From NCBI GenBank assembly GCA_001303025.1, contig LJNK01000037.1, positions 1 through 32,783 on the forward strand: DNA of 32,783 nucleotides, written 5' to 3'. The position numbers and the translations under genes are program-made. The notes under the pieces were generated by a model. The model was not told the origin of the DNA. It ran no database searches and saw only the letters and a program-made list of their open reading frames with translations. This document shows, one piece after another, positions 1-7,248 of this stretch. Source of the DNA: Deltaproteobacteria bacterium SG8_13 (GTDB lineage Bacteria > Desulfobacterota > Desulfobacteria > Desulfobacterales > SG8-13). The first letter of the stretch is position 1, and each line of letters begins with the position of its first letter.

Positions 1-585
1 TCCCACCGCCAGCGCCCCGGCCGTGTGGGCGATGTCGCAAATGGCGGCCACGTCGTGCATGGTGCCCACGATGTTCGAGCACAGCGTAAAGCAGACCAGC
101 CGCGTTCGCTCGCCGGCCAGGCGCCTGAGGTCCTCGATGGCCAGCTCGCCCGTTTGCGGGTCGATCCGCCACTCTTTGATGACCACCCCGTCGGCCGCCA
201 GCCTCCGCCAGCAGCCGATGTTGGCCTCGTGGTCCTGGTTGGTGACGATGATTTCATCGCCCGGCTTCAAGCTGGACCGCAAGGCCTGGGCCAGCACGTA
301 GCAGTTCATGGTGGTCGACGGCCCCAGGGTCAGCTCGTCCGCATCGGCGTTTATCAGCTCCGCCATGCACGCGTAGCCGGCGTCCATGGCCCTGCCGGCC
401 GCCACGGAGGATTCGAACAGCCCGTACGGCTGCACCTTGGTGTATTGGAAAAAATGCGTCAGCCGGTCGATGACCTGCCGGGGCACGTAAGACCCGCCTG
501 CGTTTTCGAACATGGCCCAGCGGGAGGTTTCCGGGTCGGCGAACACCGGGTACTGGCTGCGGATAAAATCGACGTCGATGGTCAT
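1..585 (-). CDS. Class V aminotransferase / cysteine desulfurase-like protein, C-terminus cut by window edge
   Basis: 195 codons are visible, read from the ATG at 585 towards position 1, so the protein is open at its C-terminus. The start is supported by GGAAAGGA about 8 bases upstream. The N-terminus carries a class V signature (MFENAGGSYVPRQVIDRL at about residues 25-42), then LTLGPSTTMNCYVLAQAL (residues about 87-104) and GDEIIVTNQDHEANIGCW (about 111-128), where the acidic and His residues match the PLP-contact region of NifS/SufS/CsdA-like enzymes. The PLP-binding lysine would lie beyond the window edge and cannot be checked. Family enzymes use PLP to remove sulfur or amino groups from cysteine or related amino acids. 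This subgroup (unusual class V, often annotated cysteine desulfurase-like) has no assured substrate. A DUF1353 gene lies 115 bp upstream on the same strand. Confident at family level only. Confidence 0.9.
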   Translation of the reverse strand, partial: MTIDVDFIRSQYPVFADPETSRWAMFENAGGSYVPRQVIDRLTHFFQYTKVQPYGLFESSVAAGRAMDAGYACMAELINADADELTLGPSTTMNCYVLAQALRSSLKPGDEIIVTNQDHEANIGCWRRLAADGVVIKEWRIDPQTGELAIEDLRRLAGERTRLVCFTLCSNIVGTMHDVAAICDIAHTAGALAVG

Positions 586-700
586 GGCCCAAAGGATCCT
601 TTCCAGGGTCGGCGGTCGGATTTTGGGTGCAAACGGCTCCGGGCGGCTCTGCCGCGCGCAAACGGTGGTGGTCGACTCTTTTCCCCTGCTGTTACCCGGT

Positions 701-1315
701 TTACAGCAGTTTTTTGAATACATCGGCAACAACATAAAAAGGGATGCCGATAAAAACAAAAACGATGGCTGTCAGCATAAACAGCACCACCCTAACAGGT
801 GTCAGCACATTGTGCCAGACGAGCCAGCCGAACCAGCGCACCGCACGGTATGCCCACATCCTTTTCCAGCGGGTGTAATCGTATTCCCGCATCACCCGCC
901 CGAAGAGCCTGTCCGCCTCTTTTCGGGTCCAGGCGGTCCAGGTGTCACCGTTCTCCCCCCCGAAATCGATCTGATAATATCTTCCCGGCAGCCGCCCTTT
1001 GTGATGATAAATCCAGTCATGCAAAAGCGCGGCGGCGCGATGCTCCCCGTCGCGCTTGATGCCGGTCAGTTTCGAAACAAAGGAAGGAACACTGGCTCCG
1101 TCATAGATGAAGTTCCGGGGGACGATCATCTGTCGATCGCCGGTCGGTGCTTCGTCAATCAAGAGTTTCCATTTGTAGGTGTATGCCTCCACTAACCGGT
1201 AGCGATTCGGTCCGAACAGGATTGCGTCCAACGGCTCGATGACGGGTTTGCCGGGCACGTCAAACGCAGCGATGCCTTGTTTGCCCGTCCCATAGAACCA
1301 GTGGAAAAACCCCAT
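701..1315 (-). CDS. DUF1353 family protein with C-terminal membrane segment
   Basis: A 204-residue protein. I chose the ATG at 1315 because GAGGAGGGG lies about 8 bases upstream; a further upstream start at 1345 lacks a ribosome binding site. Residues about 75-110 carry the family signature: NFIYDGASVP, then HRAAALLHDWIYHHKG. DUF1353 proteins are best known from phage tail or structural modules and from scattered bacterial chromosomes, and their biochemical role is unknown to me. Unlike the short phage versions, this one ends in a long hydrophobic stretch (VRVVLFMLTAIVFVFIGI at about residues 175-193), suggesting a membrane anchor. It is not surrounded by other phage genes here. Downstream on the same strand is the class V aminotransferase; the 115 bp gap makes cotranscription possible but unproven. 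Confidence 0.85.
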   Translation of the reverse strand: MGFFHWFYGTGKQGIAAFDVPGKPVIEPLDAILFGPNRYRLVEAYTYKWKLLIDEAPTGDRQMIVPRNFIYDGASVPSFVSKLTGIKRDGEHRAAALLHDWIYHHKGRLPGRYYQIDFGGENGDTWTAWTRKEADRLFGRVMREYDYTRWKRMWAYRAVRWFGWLVWHNVLTPVRVVLFMLTAIVFVFIGIPFYVVADVFKKLL

Positions 1316-1711
1316 AAACCCGGCCCCTCCTCTTGTGTTGTACAAAATCCCCTTGCCCGGATGGCGAGAAAGGGAGTTTTATAATTCAGCGATCGGTCAC
1401 TGCGGGATTAGTGGAGCGGATTTCAGATCCGCTGCAATGGTTAGCATATCGACAATTGCAGCGTCAATTCATAGGGATGCAAAAGTGACGATCGGACTCG
1501 GACGAAGACGGTGGTGTTGTCGGAAAAACAAATGAGTCACCGTCTGTCCGGCACCCGCATTTCTTTGCCTGGAGACCGGCATCCCGGGCCAAAGGGTCAG
1601 GCGGAAGGCTCTCCGGCAAGTATCACCGGTCAACGTTTCGGAAAGGCCGCTGATGGCAGCCAAGGCTGGGGAAGTGACGATAAATAAGGCTTTTTGCCGG
1701 AAGGATCCGGA
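1316..1711. other. Intergenic region without a supported gene
   Basis: About 400 bp between two minus-strand genes. Short open frames exist on both strands but none has a ribosome binding site or protein-like composition. One small perfect hairpin is visible (AGCGGAT at 1415-1421 with ATCCGCT at 1427-1433) without a T-run. The DUF1353 promoter should lie here, but I see no convincing -35/-10 pair. Confidence 0.5.
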
Positions 1712-1939
1712 TCACGGGATGGGGCCACGGATGGCACCGACAGCTGCCAGGGCGATCAGGGGGGTGTTTGGCGATCCCACCGGCTCGGTGACCCAACCGG
1801 AGGGGGCTTTGCGCACAGGCCACTCGCAGATCACGCAGTGGCCGCAGCGCGGGCACATCACCTCGGTGCCGGTCAGTTCACTGCCACAGTTGTCGCAGCG
1901 CTTCGGCAGTTCGATCGGCGGCGTGTCGCTTTTCATCAT
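1712..1939 (-). CDS. Small zinc-ribbon protein (six-cysteine)
   Basis: 75 residues from the ATG at 1939, preceded by AAGGTG at a good distance; a GTG at 1945 and a second ATG at 1936 are alternatives. The N-terminal half has three CxxC pairs: CDNC (15-18), CPRC (29-32) and CVIC (35-38), with a His between the last two. This is the pattern of a double zinc ribbon or rubredoxin-like zinc finger. The second half is Pro/Gly-rich and ends in a mildly hydrophobic stretch (TPLIALAAVGAI). Such proteins usually bind zinc structurally and mediate protein or nucleic acid contacts; nothing here says which. It stands alone, with the divergent lut operon more than 500 bp away. Function unknown. Confidence 0.7.
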   Translation of the reverse strand: MMKSDTPPIELPKRCDNCGSELTGTEVMCPRCGHCVICEWPVRKAPSGWVTEPVGSPNTPLIALAAVGAIRGPIP

Positions 1940-1948
1940 AAACACCTT

Positions 1949-1976
1949 GGGTGGCCCACTACTCGATGAGCCACCC
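1949..1976. repeat. Inverted repeat upstream of zinc-ribbon gene
   Basis: Perfect 7-bp arms GGGTGGC (1949-1955) and GCCACCC (1970-1976) with a 14-base loop. It lies just 5' of the zinc-ribbon start on the minus strand, so it could be a 5' leader hairpin or a binding site for a dimeric regulator. No T-run follows on either strand. Confidence 0.5.
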
Positions 1977-1995
1977 GTTGAAGGAGGAAAAACAG

Positions 1996-2061
1996 ATGAG
2001 AAGGCAACTTGGGTGTTTTTACGCCTTTCATCTGAAAGTAATGTGCCATTCAGAGCGATAA
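1996..2061 (+). CDS. Possible 21-residue mini-ORF whose start lies in a hairpin
   Basis: The ATG at 1996 is preceded by AAGGAGG (1981-1987) at an ideal 8-base spacing, one of the best Shine-Dalgarno sequences in the window, yet the frame stops after 21 codons (TAA at 2059). The start codon lies inside the 5' arm of an inverted repeat (1993-2005 with 2023-2034, one bulged base). The competing palindrome CTTTCA-TC-TGAAAG overlaps the 3' arm. It could be a leader peptide, a small protein or chance. The next plus-strand gene, lutC, starts about 460 bp further on. I do not recognise the peptide. Confidence 0.25.
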   Translation: MRRQLGCFYAFHLKVMCHSER

Positions 2062-2517
2062 GGTTACATTATCGGCACCTTTTCCCGACCTGCAACCCGG
2101 CCCCGAAGGCGCGGCCGGTTCGCCCTCGCTATTGTATGTCCCCGATGTCACTGCTCCATCCGCATCGATCGCATCGCCACCGACGAGCGCGGGCGACTTC
2201 GGTATCCCGGTTGCCAACATTTTATCTGACATTTGCCGAATCCGGCATTAGAATGTGGTGTAGCACTACCAACGGGACGATCTCTCTTGCCGACGCTTCT
2301 TCCACGGCGCTCGCTCGACCCTACCGCTTCTGACCGACCTCAACCCGTTGAAGGCAACAAGTGCAGGCACCCACGCTGCCGGCGCGCCCCGGCAGCTGCT
2401 GTCGGTTCGAACAGTCCCGCCGAGGCCCTGCTGCTGCATACCGCTGCGGTGGTGATGCCCGGCGTCGATCCGAAAAACCGGTTCAAGCAACTGCAGCCAG
2501 CAGGAGGAAACACCATC

Positions 2518-3135
2518 ATGGACCAGGATCTGGTCACCCAATTCAAAAACAAATACGAAACCCTTGCCGGCATCGTGCACCTTGTCGACACAGAAGATCA
2601 AGCCGCGGAGGCGGTGCTGGACATCGTGCGGCTGGAGCAATGCCGGCAGGTGGCCCTGGGAAGTCTACCGGCGTCTCTTTCCGCACGGATAGACGCTGCC
2701 TGCAGCGAGGCCGGCATCGCTGTTGTCAAACCTCCTTACCAGCGGCAGCAGTTACCGCAAGCCATGCACGAATCGCCGGTCGGTGTGACCTGGGCGGCGC
2801 TGGCAGTGGCGGAGACCGGCGCCCTGTTGGAGCTGACAACCGACGACGCCCTGCGGCTGGTATCGGCCCTGCCCCGCGTACACGTCGGCATCTGCCGCGC
2901 CCGTGACCTGCTGGCAACCCACAGGGAAGCGGCAGCGCCGATCCGCCGGTTTTTCTCCCAAAACAAGCGCAACGCAACCGCCACTTTTATTTCGGGCCCC
3001 AGCCGCACCGGTGACATCGAGATGCGCCTCACGCTAGGGGTTCACGGCCCGGAGGTTGCCCACGCAGTGGTGCTGGGCCGATGTCCCGATGAAGCAGACA
3101 CCGGTGACAAAGGAGATCGCCATGACGCCCCATGA
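2518..3135 (+). CDS. lutC: LUD domain lactate utilization protein LutC/LldG-like
   Basis: 205 residues from the ATG at 2518, with AGGAGG 12 bases upstream. It matches the LUD (LutC/YkgG) fold: PVGVTWAALAVAETGALLEL (residues about 88-107), then RLVSALPRVHVGICRARDLL (about 115-134) and ISGPSRTGDIEMRLTLGVHG (about 161-180), the usual three conserved blocks. LutC/LldG is one subunit of the iron-sulfur, flavin-independent L-lactate dehydrogenase complex LutABC/LldEFG that oxidises lactate to pyruvate in the cytoplasm. The stop overlaps the start of the next gene by 14 bp, so the two are translationally coupled. In sulfate reducers such as Desulfovibrio the same two-gene arrangement occurs. Some LUD proteins serve other substrates, so lactate is inferred from family and neighbour. 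Confidence 0.92.
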   Translation: MDQDLVTQFKNKYETLAGIVHLVDTEDQAAEAVLDIVRLEQCRQVALGSLPASLSARIDAACSEAGIAVVKPPYQRQQLPQAMHESPVGVTWAALAVAETGALLELTTDDALRLVSALPRVHVGICRARDLLATHREAAAPIRRFFSQNKRNATATFISGPSRTGDIEMRLTLGVHGPEVAHAVVLGRCPDEADTGDKGDRHDAP

Positions 3136-5245
3136 CCGCCACAGCAGGCTGCAGGACCGGATCGAGGCGGCGCTGAAGCGAAAAGCCCAACGCAGCGCGC
3201 TTTCCGTTGCAGTGAAACGAGGACGCGACAGCCGCCGCGCGGCCTTAGATGCCATACCAGGCGGCGAAGCGTTCCGGGAGGAGGTGCGCGCCATCAAGCT
3301 GCGCTGCCTGGAAAAGCAACAAGAGCTGATCGAGCGTTTCGCGGCCAGGGCAAAAGAGCGCGGCACCCATGTGTTTATGGCCAAAGACGGTGCGGCGGCC
3401 ATCGGCTACATACTGACCCTGGCAGCCGAACGAAAGGCCAAAACGGTGGCCAAATCCAAATCCTTGACCAGTGAAGAGATCGAGGTCAATGAGTCCCTGG
3501 AGGCTGCGGGCCTGCAAGTGGTCGAAACCGACCTGGGGGAGCTGATCATCCAGAAGACCGGCGAAAAGCCCTTTCACCTGGTGTTTCCGGCGGTGCACAA
3601 AACCGCGGCTGAGGTGGCCGAGATTTTCAAAAGGGTTACCGGGGAAAATGTGCCCCACGATATCGATGCCATCATGAAAGCCGTGCGCAGATACCTGCGC
3701 CCGATTTTTCTGAACGCGGATATCGGCATGACCGGGGCCAACATCGGCATTGCCGAAACCGGCACCATCGCCATCGAAACCAACGAAGGCAACGCACGGC
3801 TGGTGTCGAGCATACCGGACGTGCACGTGTGCATTATCGGGCAGGAAAAGATCGTCGAGACCATCGACGACGCCTTCCAGATGATGTTCGCCCATCCGGT
3901 CAGTGCGGTGGGCCAGCACCTGACCACCTATGTTACGATGATGTCCGGCCGCTCCCCGATGGGCGAGGGCGACAGCGCCCGCGAATCCCACATCGTCATC
4001 CTTGACAACGGCCGCTCGCAAATGAGGGCCAGCGAGCTCTACAGCGATGCCCTCAACTGCATCCGCTGCGGGGCTTGCATGAACATCTGCCCGACCTACG
4101 GGGTGGTCGGCGGCCACACCTTCGGCCACATCTACCCCGGGCCGATCGGCATTCCCTGGACCGCGGAAATTCACGGGCTGGAGAAAGCCGCCGATTTCGC
4201 ACCGCTGTGCGTCTCCTGCGGTCTGTGCATGGAAATCTGCCCGGCGAAGATCGACATCCCCCTGATGATCGCCGGCGTAAAAGACCGCGCAAGCCGCCGG
4301 CAACCGCACCCGCTGATCAACCGGGTGCTGATGGCCGCCGAGTCGATGGCAAAACTGGGCAGCGCAACCGCGCCGCTGGCCAACCGGTCGCTGCAAAACG
4401 CCCTTTTCCGCAGGGGCCTGGAAAAATTCGTCGGCATCGACCGCCGCCGTCAACTGCCCCCGTTCAGCCCCCAAACACTCACCGCACAATTTCACCGGCG
4501 CGGGCCCGCCAAAATCGCCGGTCCAAAGCGCAAGGTGGCCTTTTTCACGGACGTGTACGCCAACTACAACGCCCCTGAGCTGGGCATGGCCGCCATCGAG
4601 CGGCTGGAGGCCCTGGGCTGCGAGGTGATCATTCCGCCCCAGCGGGCCTGCGGCTATCCGTACATCGCCTACGGCGATTTGAAGAGGGCGCACAAAACAG
4701 CGCAGAAAAACGTCGCCCACCTGGCCCCTTACGTCGAAAAGGGCTATGAAATCGTCACCACCGAACCGACCGCGGCCTACTGCCTGAAAGTCTCCTATCC
4801 TCGGCTGCTGGGCCAAAGTCGCCGGTCCCTTGCGGTGGTCGAGCACACCCACGAGTATTTTCCGTTCGCAGCGCAGCTGGAAAACGACATCACCGCTTCC
4901 GAACAAAGCCTGTTGGCAGGACGCACCTACGGGTTTCACATCCCCTGCCACCAGCGCGCCCTGGGGGCAGGCCGGCACACCGTCGATTTTCTCCAAAAGC
5001 GGGGGGCGAAAGTGCAGGTTGTTGAAACCGGCACCTGCTGCGGCATGGCCGGCACCTTCGGTCTGAAAAAAGGATTTCTGGGCTACGAGCTTGCCCACGC
5101 GGTCGGAGAACCGCTGTTCGAAGAATTCAAGGCTTCGGGCGTGGAGGCCATTGTCACCGAAAGCAGTGTCTGCAGCATTCACCTGCGGCAGGGCACCGGA
5201 ATGCCGGTCCACCACCCCCTCGAACTGCTGCAGCCCGCCGAGTAA
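3122..5245 (+). CDS. Fused LutB-LutA iron-sulfur lactate oxidation protein
   Basis: 707 residues; the ATG at 3122 has AAAGGAGAT just upstream and lies inside the end of lutC. Three parts are visible. An N-terminal LUD domain (about 60-290) has ADIGMTGANIGIAETGTIAI. A bacterial-type 2x[4Fe-4S] ferredoxin module follows, with CIRCGACMNIC (C313, C316, C319, C323) and CVSCGLCMEIC (C363, C366, C369, C373). A C-terminal LutA/GlpC-like region has the cysteine-rich motif GTCCGMAGTFG (C639, C640). LutB and LutA are normally separate; the fusion is known in sulfate reducers. The first of the two expected CCG motifs is degenerate (RACGYPYIAYG has a single Cys), so one iron-sulfur site may be altered. 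Role: electron-transferring core of lactate dehydrogenase in the cytoplasm. Confidence 0.93.
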   Translation: MTPHDRHSRLQDRIEAALKRKAQRSALSVAVKRGRDSRRAALDAIPGGEAFREEVRAIKLRCLEKQQELIERFAARAKERGTHVFMAKDGAAAIGYILTLAAERKAKTVAKSKSLTSEEIEVNESLEAAGLQVVETDLGELIIQKTGEKPFHLVFPAVHKTAAEVAEIFKRVTGENVPHDIDAIMKAVRRYLRPIFLNADIGMTGANIGIAETGTIAIETNEGNARLVSSIPDVHVCIIGQEKIVETIDDAFQMMFAHPVSAVGQHLTTYVTMMSGRSPMGEGDSARESHIVILDNGRSQMRASELYSDALNCIRCGACMNICPTYGVVGGHTFGHIYPGPIGIPWTAEIHGLEKAADFAPLCVSCGLCMEICPAKIDIPLMIAGVKDRASRRQPHPLINRVLMAAESMAKLGSATAPLANRSLQNALFRRGLEKFVGIDRRRQLPPFSPQTLTAQFHRRGPAKIAGPKRKVAFFTDVYANYNAPELGMAAIERLEALGCEVIIPPQRACGYPYIAYGDLKRAHKTAQKNVAHLAPYVEKGYEIVTTEPTAAYCLKVSYPRLLGQSRRSLAVVEHTHEYFPFAAQLENDITASEQSLLAGRTYGFHIPCHQRALGAGRHTVDFLQKRGAKVQVVETGTCCGMAGTFGLKKGFLGYELAHAVGEPLFEEFKASGVEAIVTESSVCSIHLRQGTGMPVHHPLELLQPAE

Positions 5246-5370
5246 GCGGCCCGGCTATCCACTTGATGATCTCTGACGACATACCGCACGAATGCGCACC
5301 TAAATGAATTCGTAAAGTAACTGTTAGCTACAGCGACCCTGAATCTGCAGAAGATTCCCAATCACTGCAC

Positions 5371-5676
5371 TCAAACGGTGCAAAGTTTTTTGCCTTGTAA
5401 ATGATTGCTTCCACCACCTAACATATTCATATCATGTTTTAAATCTACCACTTCGGGAAAGTGTGTCAACCTTTGTTGCACGCATTCCGCATGCCTCATT
5501 GCCCCAAAATGTTCTTCATACGGCGACCTCCAACGAAGTGTCCGGTTGCTCTCCGTTTCGAAGCCAAAGGGAATAACTCTGCGATATTGTGATGAATCGG
5601 TTGGGATTTCTAACCACCGTCTTTTTGACAGCAACGCATTTGGGCTTCGGTTAAGAAAGCAACCTCTTGTTGGCAC
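5371..5676 (-). CDS. Doubtful 101-residue ORF, possible gene remnant
   Basis: Open from a GTG at 5676 (an internal ATG lies about 41 codons before the stop) to the TGA at 5371. The composition is protein-like and low in GC compared with neighbours, but no good ribosome binding site precedes the GTG. Its last 36 codons (5374-5481) align codon for codon, without gaps, with a stretch on the same strand at 8720-8827 (about 12 of 36 residues identical, including VQQRLT/MQQKLT and LGGG/LGAG). This suggests either a degraded coding element present twice or a non-coding repeat that happens to be open. I do not recognise the family. Confidence 0.3.
   Translation of the reverse strand: MPTRGCFLNRSPNALLSKRRWLEIPTDSSQYRRVIPFGFETESNRTLRWRSPYEEHFGAMRHAECVQQRLTHFPEVVDLKHDMNMLGGGSNHLQGKKLCTV
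5374..5481 (-). repeat. Dispersed repeat, copy 1
   Basis: Related by eye to 8720-8827 in the same orientation: about 56% identical bases in ungapped alignment, with blocks of near identity such as CAACAAAGGTTGACAC against CAACAAAAGTTGACAC, GTTAGGTG in both, and TGCACC at the end of both. Copy 1 also contains a small hairpin (CACTT-TCCCG-AAGTG). Origin unknown. Confidence 0.55.
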
Positions 5677-5686
5677 GTTTTTTGTT
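5670..5686 (+). promoter_or_regulatory. Candidate sigma-54 (-24/-12) promoter
   Basis: TTGGCACG-TTTT-TTGTT matches the sigma-54 consensus TGGCACG-N4-TTGCW with correct spacing and only the -12 C replaced by T. Transcription would start near 5697 and run through the hairpin leader into the SGNH hydrolase gene at 6161. The -12 mismatch affects the GC doublet, which lowers confidence. No activator gene is adjacent. Confidence 0.3.
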
Positions 5687-5892
5687 TATGCCTGAAAGGA
5701 GCAATTCAACCATCACAAAAGCACTTCCCCCGCTTTACCGCAGGCCTTGCACTGCCTTGCAGATCATACGCTGCGCTGGCTTGCTGCTCAAACCGGCGAG
5801 TTTCGATAATAACCATCACCGGAGAATTGTTTGATCTCAAGCTGCCGGTACAGGTCAACACAAATGAAAAGACCACTCAAATTTTGCATATA

Positions 5893-6005
5893 CAGCTCCC
5901 GGCAGGGTTTTTCGCCGGGAGCTGGAAGCAAAAGCGCTATTGGACCATCCGGCTCCAACAGGAACCAACAAAAACGCCGGGAGTTTTACCCGGCGATTGG
6001 GAGCC
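5893..6005 (+). promoter_or_regulatory. Structured leader with mutually exclusive hairpins upstream of SGNH hydrolase gene
   Basis: The first hairpin is a perfect 11-bp stem (CAGCTCCCGGC 5893-5903 with GCCGGGAGCTG 5914-5924). The second is a perfect 7-bp stem (CGCCGGG 5975-5981 with CCCGGCG 5989-5995), enclosed by an outer stem GGCTCC (5951-5956) with GGAGCC (6000-6005). The 3' arm of hairpin 1 and the 5' arm of hairpin 2 both contain CGCCGGGAG. Segment 1 can therefore pair with segment 3 (CTCCCGGC with GCCGGGAG), and segment 2 with segment 4. This four-segment logic is typical of attenuators and riboswitches. No T-run follows either hairpin, and I could not match a known riboswitch class. 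Confidence 0.45.
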
Positions 6006-6160
6006 AGCAGGGTTCACAAGCGGTGTGCAATGAAAATGCACTTCCACACAGCCATACGAAGGTTACTTTATTTGACACCTCCAGCTGTGACATCAACCGT
6101 TGGCAGTTGCCCAGAAAAGTAAAACTGCGGCCTGCCATTTCAGGAGGAAAGGGGGAAAGG

Positions 6161-7087
6161 ATGAAACAACGATCGCTATATTTGCTGCTCGCAGCGGTGT
6201 TGGTGGTGGGTTTGTCTGCCGGTCCGGCGGCTGCAACGTCTCCGCATGGACGGAAACCCGTCCCCGTCTATTACCTGTCGCTCGGCACCTCGCTCGCCGC
6301 CGGAGTTCAGGCCGATCCGGCGACAGGAGAAAGCGTGGTGACCGACGTCAGCTATCCGGGCATCATCGCCGAGGCCCTCGGCAAGAACATTGAAAAACTG
6401 CATCATGTGAATCTGGGTTGCCCCGGAGAAAACAGTGAAACGTTTATCGAAGGCGGTCTGTGTGAGTACACGCACGGCTCCCAGCTCGATGAAGCCGTTG
6501 AATTTTTACGGGAGCACGGCAGATCCACGGGACTGATTACAATCGATCTCGGGGCAAACGATGTGCTGGCTTGTATAGATGGCGTTGACATCGACACTGC
6601 CTGCCTGTCTGAAACCATTCGCCAACTCGGGGCTAACCTGTGGCACTCCCTGGAAACGTTGCGCGCAGCTGCAGGTCCGCACGTGCCCATCGTCGGAATG
6701 AATTATTACAATCCGATGCTGGTATTCTGGTTCCACGATCCGAACCTCGCCACACTGGCTGCTATTTTACAAGCAGAGTTGAACGGGGTCCTTTTGGGTG
6801 TCTATACGAGCGCCGGAAGTCCTGTGGCGGATGTGGCAGCAGCATTCCAGTCGAATAATTTTATGGACACCGACATGAGCGGTTTGCCCGATAACGTTGA
6901 ACTTATCTGTGCGTGGACATGGATGTGCACACATGGAAACATTCATCCCCATGATGTGGGATATGGGGTGATCGCCGATGCGTATCTGAATGTATTGCCG
7001 CCAATCGAAATCTCGAAACCGCCGTGGCAACCGGGCAGATGGAAAGACCATCATCCAAAATGGCCCAAGCAGAATTGGGGCAGATAG
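6161..7087 (+). CDS. Secreted SGNH/GDSL-type hydrolase
   Basis: 308 residues; the ATG at 6161 has AGGAGG and GGAAAGG upstream. Residues 1-26 form a classical signal peptide (KQR, hydrophobic core, AAA-T), so the product is exported. SGNH blocks follow in order: block I YYLSLGTSLAAG with Ser44 as nucleophile (GTS in place of GDS), block II VNLGCPGE (Gly86), block III IDLGANDV (Asn133), and block V GNIHPHDVGY near residue 280 with the catalytic His. The usual Asp three residues before that His is Gly, so the Asp of the triad is missing or supplied elsewhere. Several Cys residues suggest disulfides. Family members are esterases, lipases or carbohydrate deacetylases; the substrate is unknown. The gene is monocistronic, behind a long structured leader. 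Confidence 0.9.
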   Translation: MKQRSLYLLLAAVLVVGLSAGPAAATSPHGRKPVPVYYLSLGTSLAAGVQADPATGESVVTDVSYPGIIAEALGKNIEKLHHVNLGCPGENSETFIEGGLCEYTHGSQLDEAVEFLREHGRSTGLITIDLGANDVLACIDGVDIDTACLSETIRQLGANLWHSLETLRAAAGPHVPIVGMNYYNPMLVFWFHDPNLATLAAILQAELNGVLLGVYTSAGSPVADVAAAFQSNNFMDTDMSGLPDNVELICAWTWMCTHGNIHPHDVGYGVIADAYLNVLPPIEISKPPWQPGRWKDHHPKWPKQNWGR

Positions 7088-7170
7088 GCACGAGAGAGAT
7101 GAAAATCCTCGCCCTTCTGCAGATGCAAATGCGCCTAAGATTGCCCGTTGAACGGCAACGGCAGGAAAGT

Positions 7171-7197
7171 ACGGAGGGGCCCTTACGACCCCTCCGT
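7171..7197. terminator. Hairpin between convergent genes
   Basis: Perfect 9-bp stem ACGGAGGGG (7171-7179) with CCCCTCCGT (7189-7197), placed between the ends of the SGNH gene (+) and the macro-like gene (-). There is no T-run on either side, so it may be a bidirectional barrier or mRNA 3' end stabiliser rather than a classic intrinsic terminator. Confidence 0.5.
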
Positions 7198-7248
7198 CCA
7201 ACTTAAACTCGAAAAGGGCTCGAAAGAACTGAAATCTCAAGACGAGAT

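Larger units (their letters stand above)
1940..2517. other. Intergenic region between zinc-ribbon gene and lut operon
   Basis: About 580 bp. It contains two inverted repeats near its left end (listed separately) and one mini-ORF with a strong ribosome binding site. The rest (2062-2500) has no supported gene; a 60-codon minus-strand frame at 2050-2232 lacks a ribosome binding site. The promoter of the lut operon should be here, but I find no clear sigma-70 or sigma-54 element. Confidence 0.5.
5246..6160. other. Long AT-richer intergenic region with repeat, candidate promoter and structured leader
   Basis: More than 900 bp between the lut operon and the SGNH hydrolase. The left half is clearly lower in GC than the flanking genes and holds a doubtful minus-strand ORF with one copy of a dispersed repeat. 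The right half holds a sigma-54-like site and two strong hairpins with exchangeable arms. Each is listed separately. I see no other supported gene. Confidence 0.6.

Noticed and set aside
701..1315. Prophage remnant, because DUF1353 is common in phages
   Set aside because: No other phage gene, integrase or attachment repeat nearby, and the protein has a membrane tail not typical of the phage versions.
2050..2232. 60-codon minus-strand frame beginning MSDKMLATG
   Set aside because: Protein-like at first sight but no ribosome binding site, low-complexity Gly/Ser/Pro/Ala content, and it overlaps the presumed lut promoter region.
3245..5215. 656-codon open frame on the minus strand
   Set aside because: It is the exact antisense of the lutB-lutA fusion, whose domains and cysteine motifs are unmistakable; the antisense frame is His/Gly/Asp-rich with no ribosome binding site.
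5893..5924. First hairpin as an intrinsic terminator
   Set aside because: There is no T-run on either strand after the 11-bp stem.
5827..6033. 68-codon plus-strand frame over the structured leader
   Set aside because: No ribosome binding site; the sequence is better explained by base-paired arms of the hairpins.
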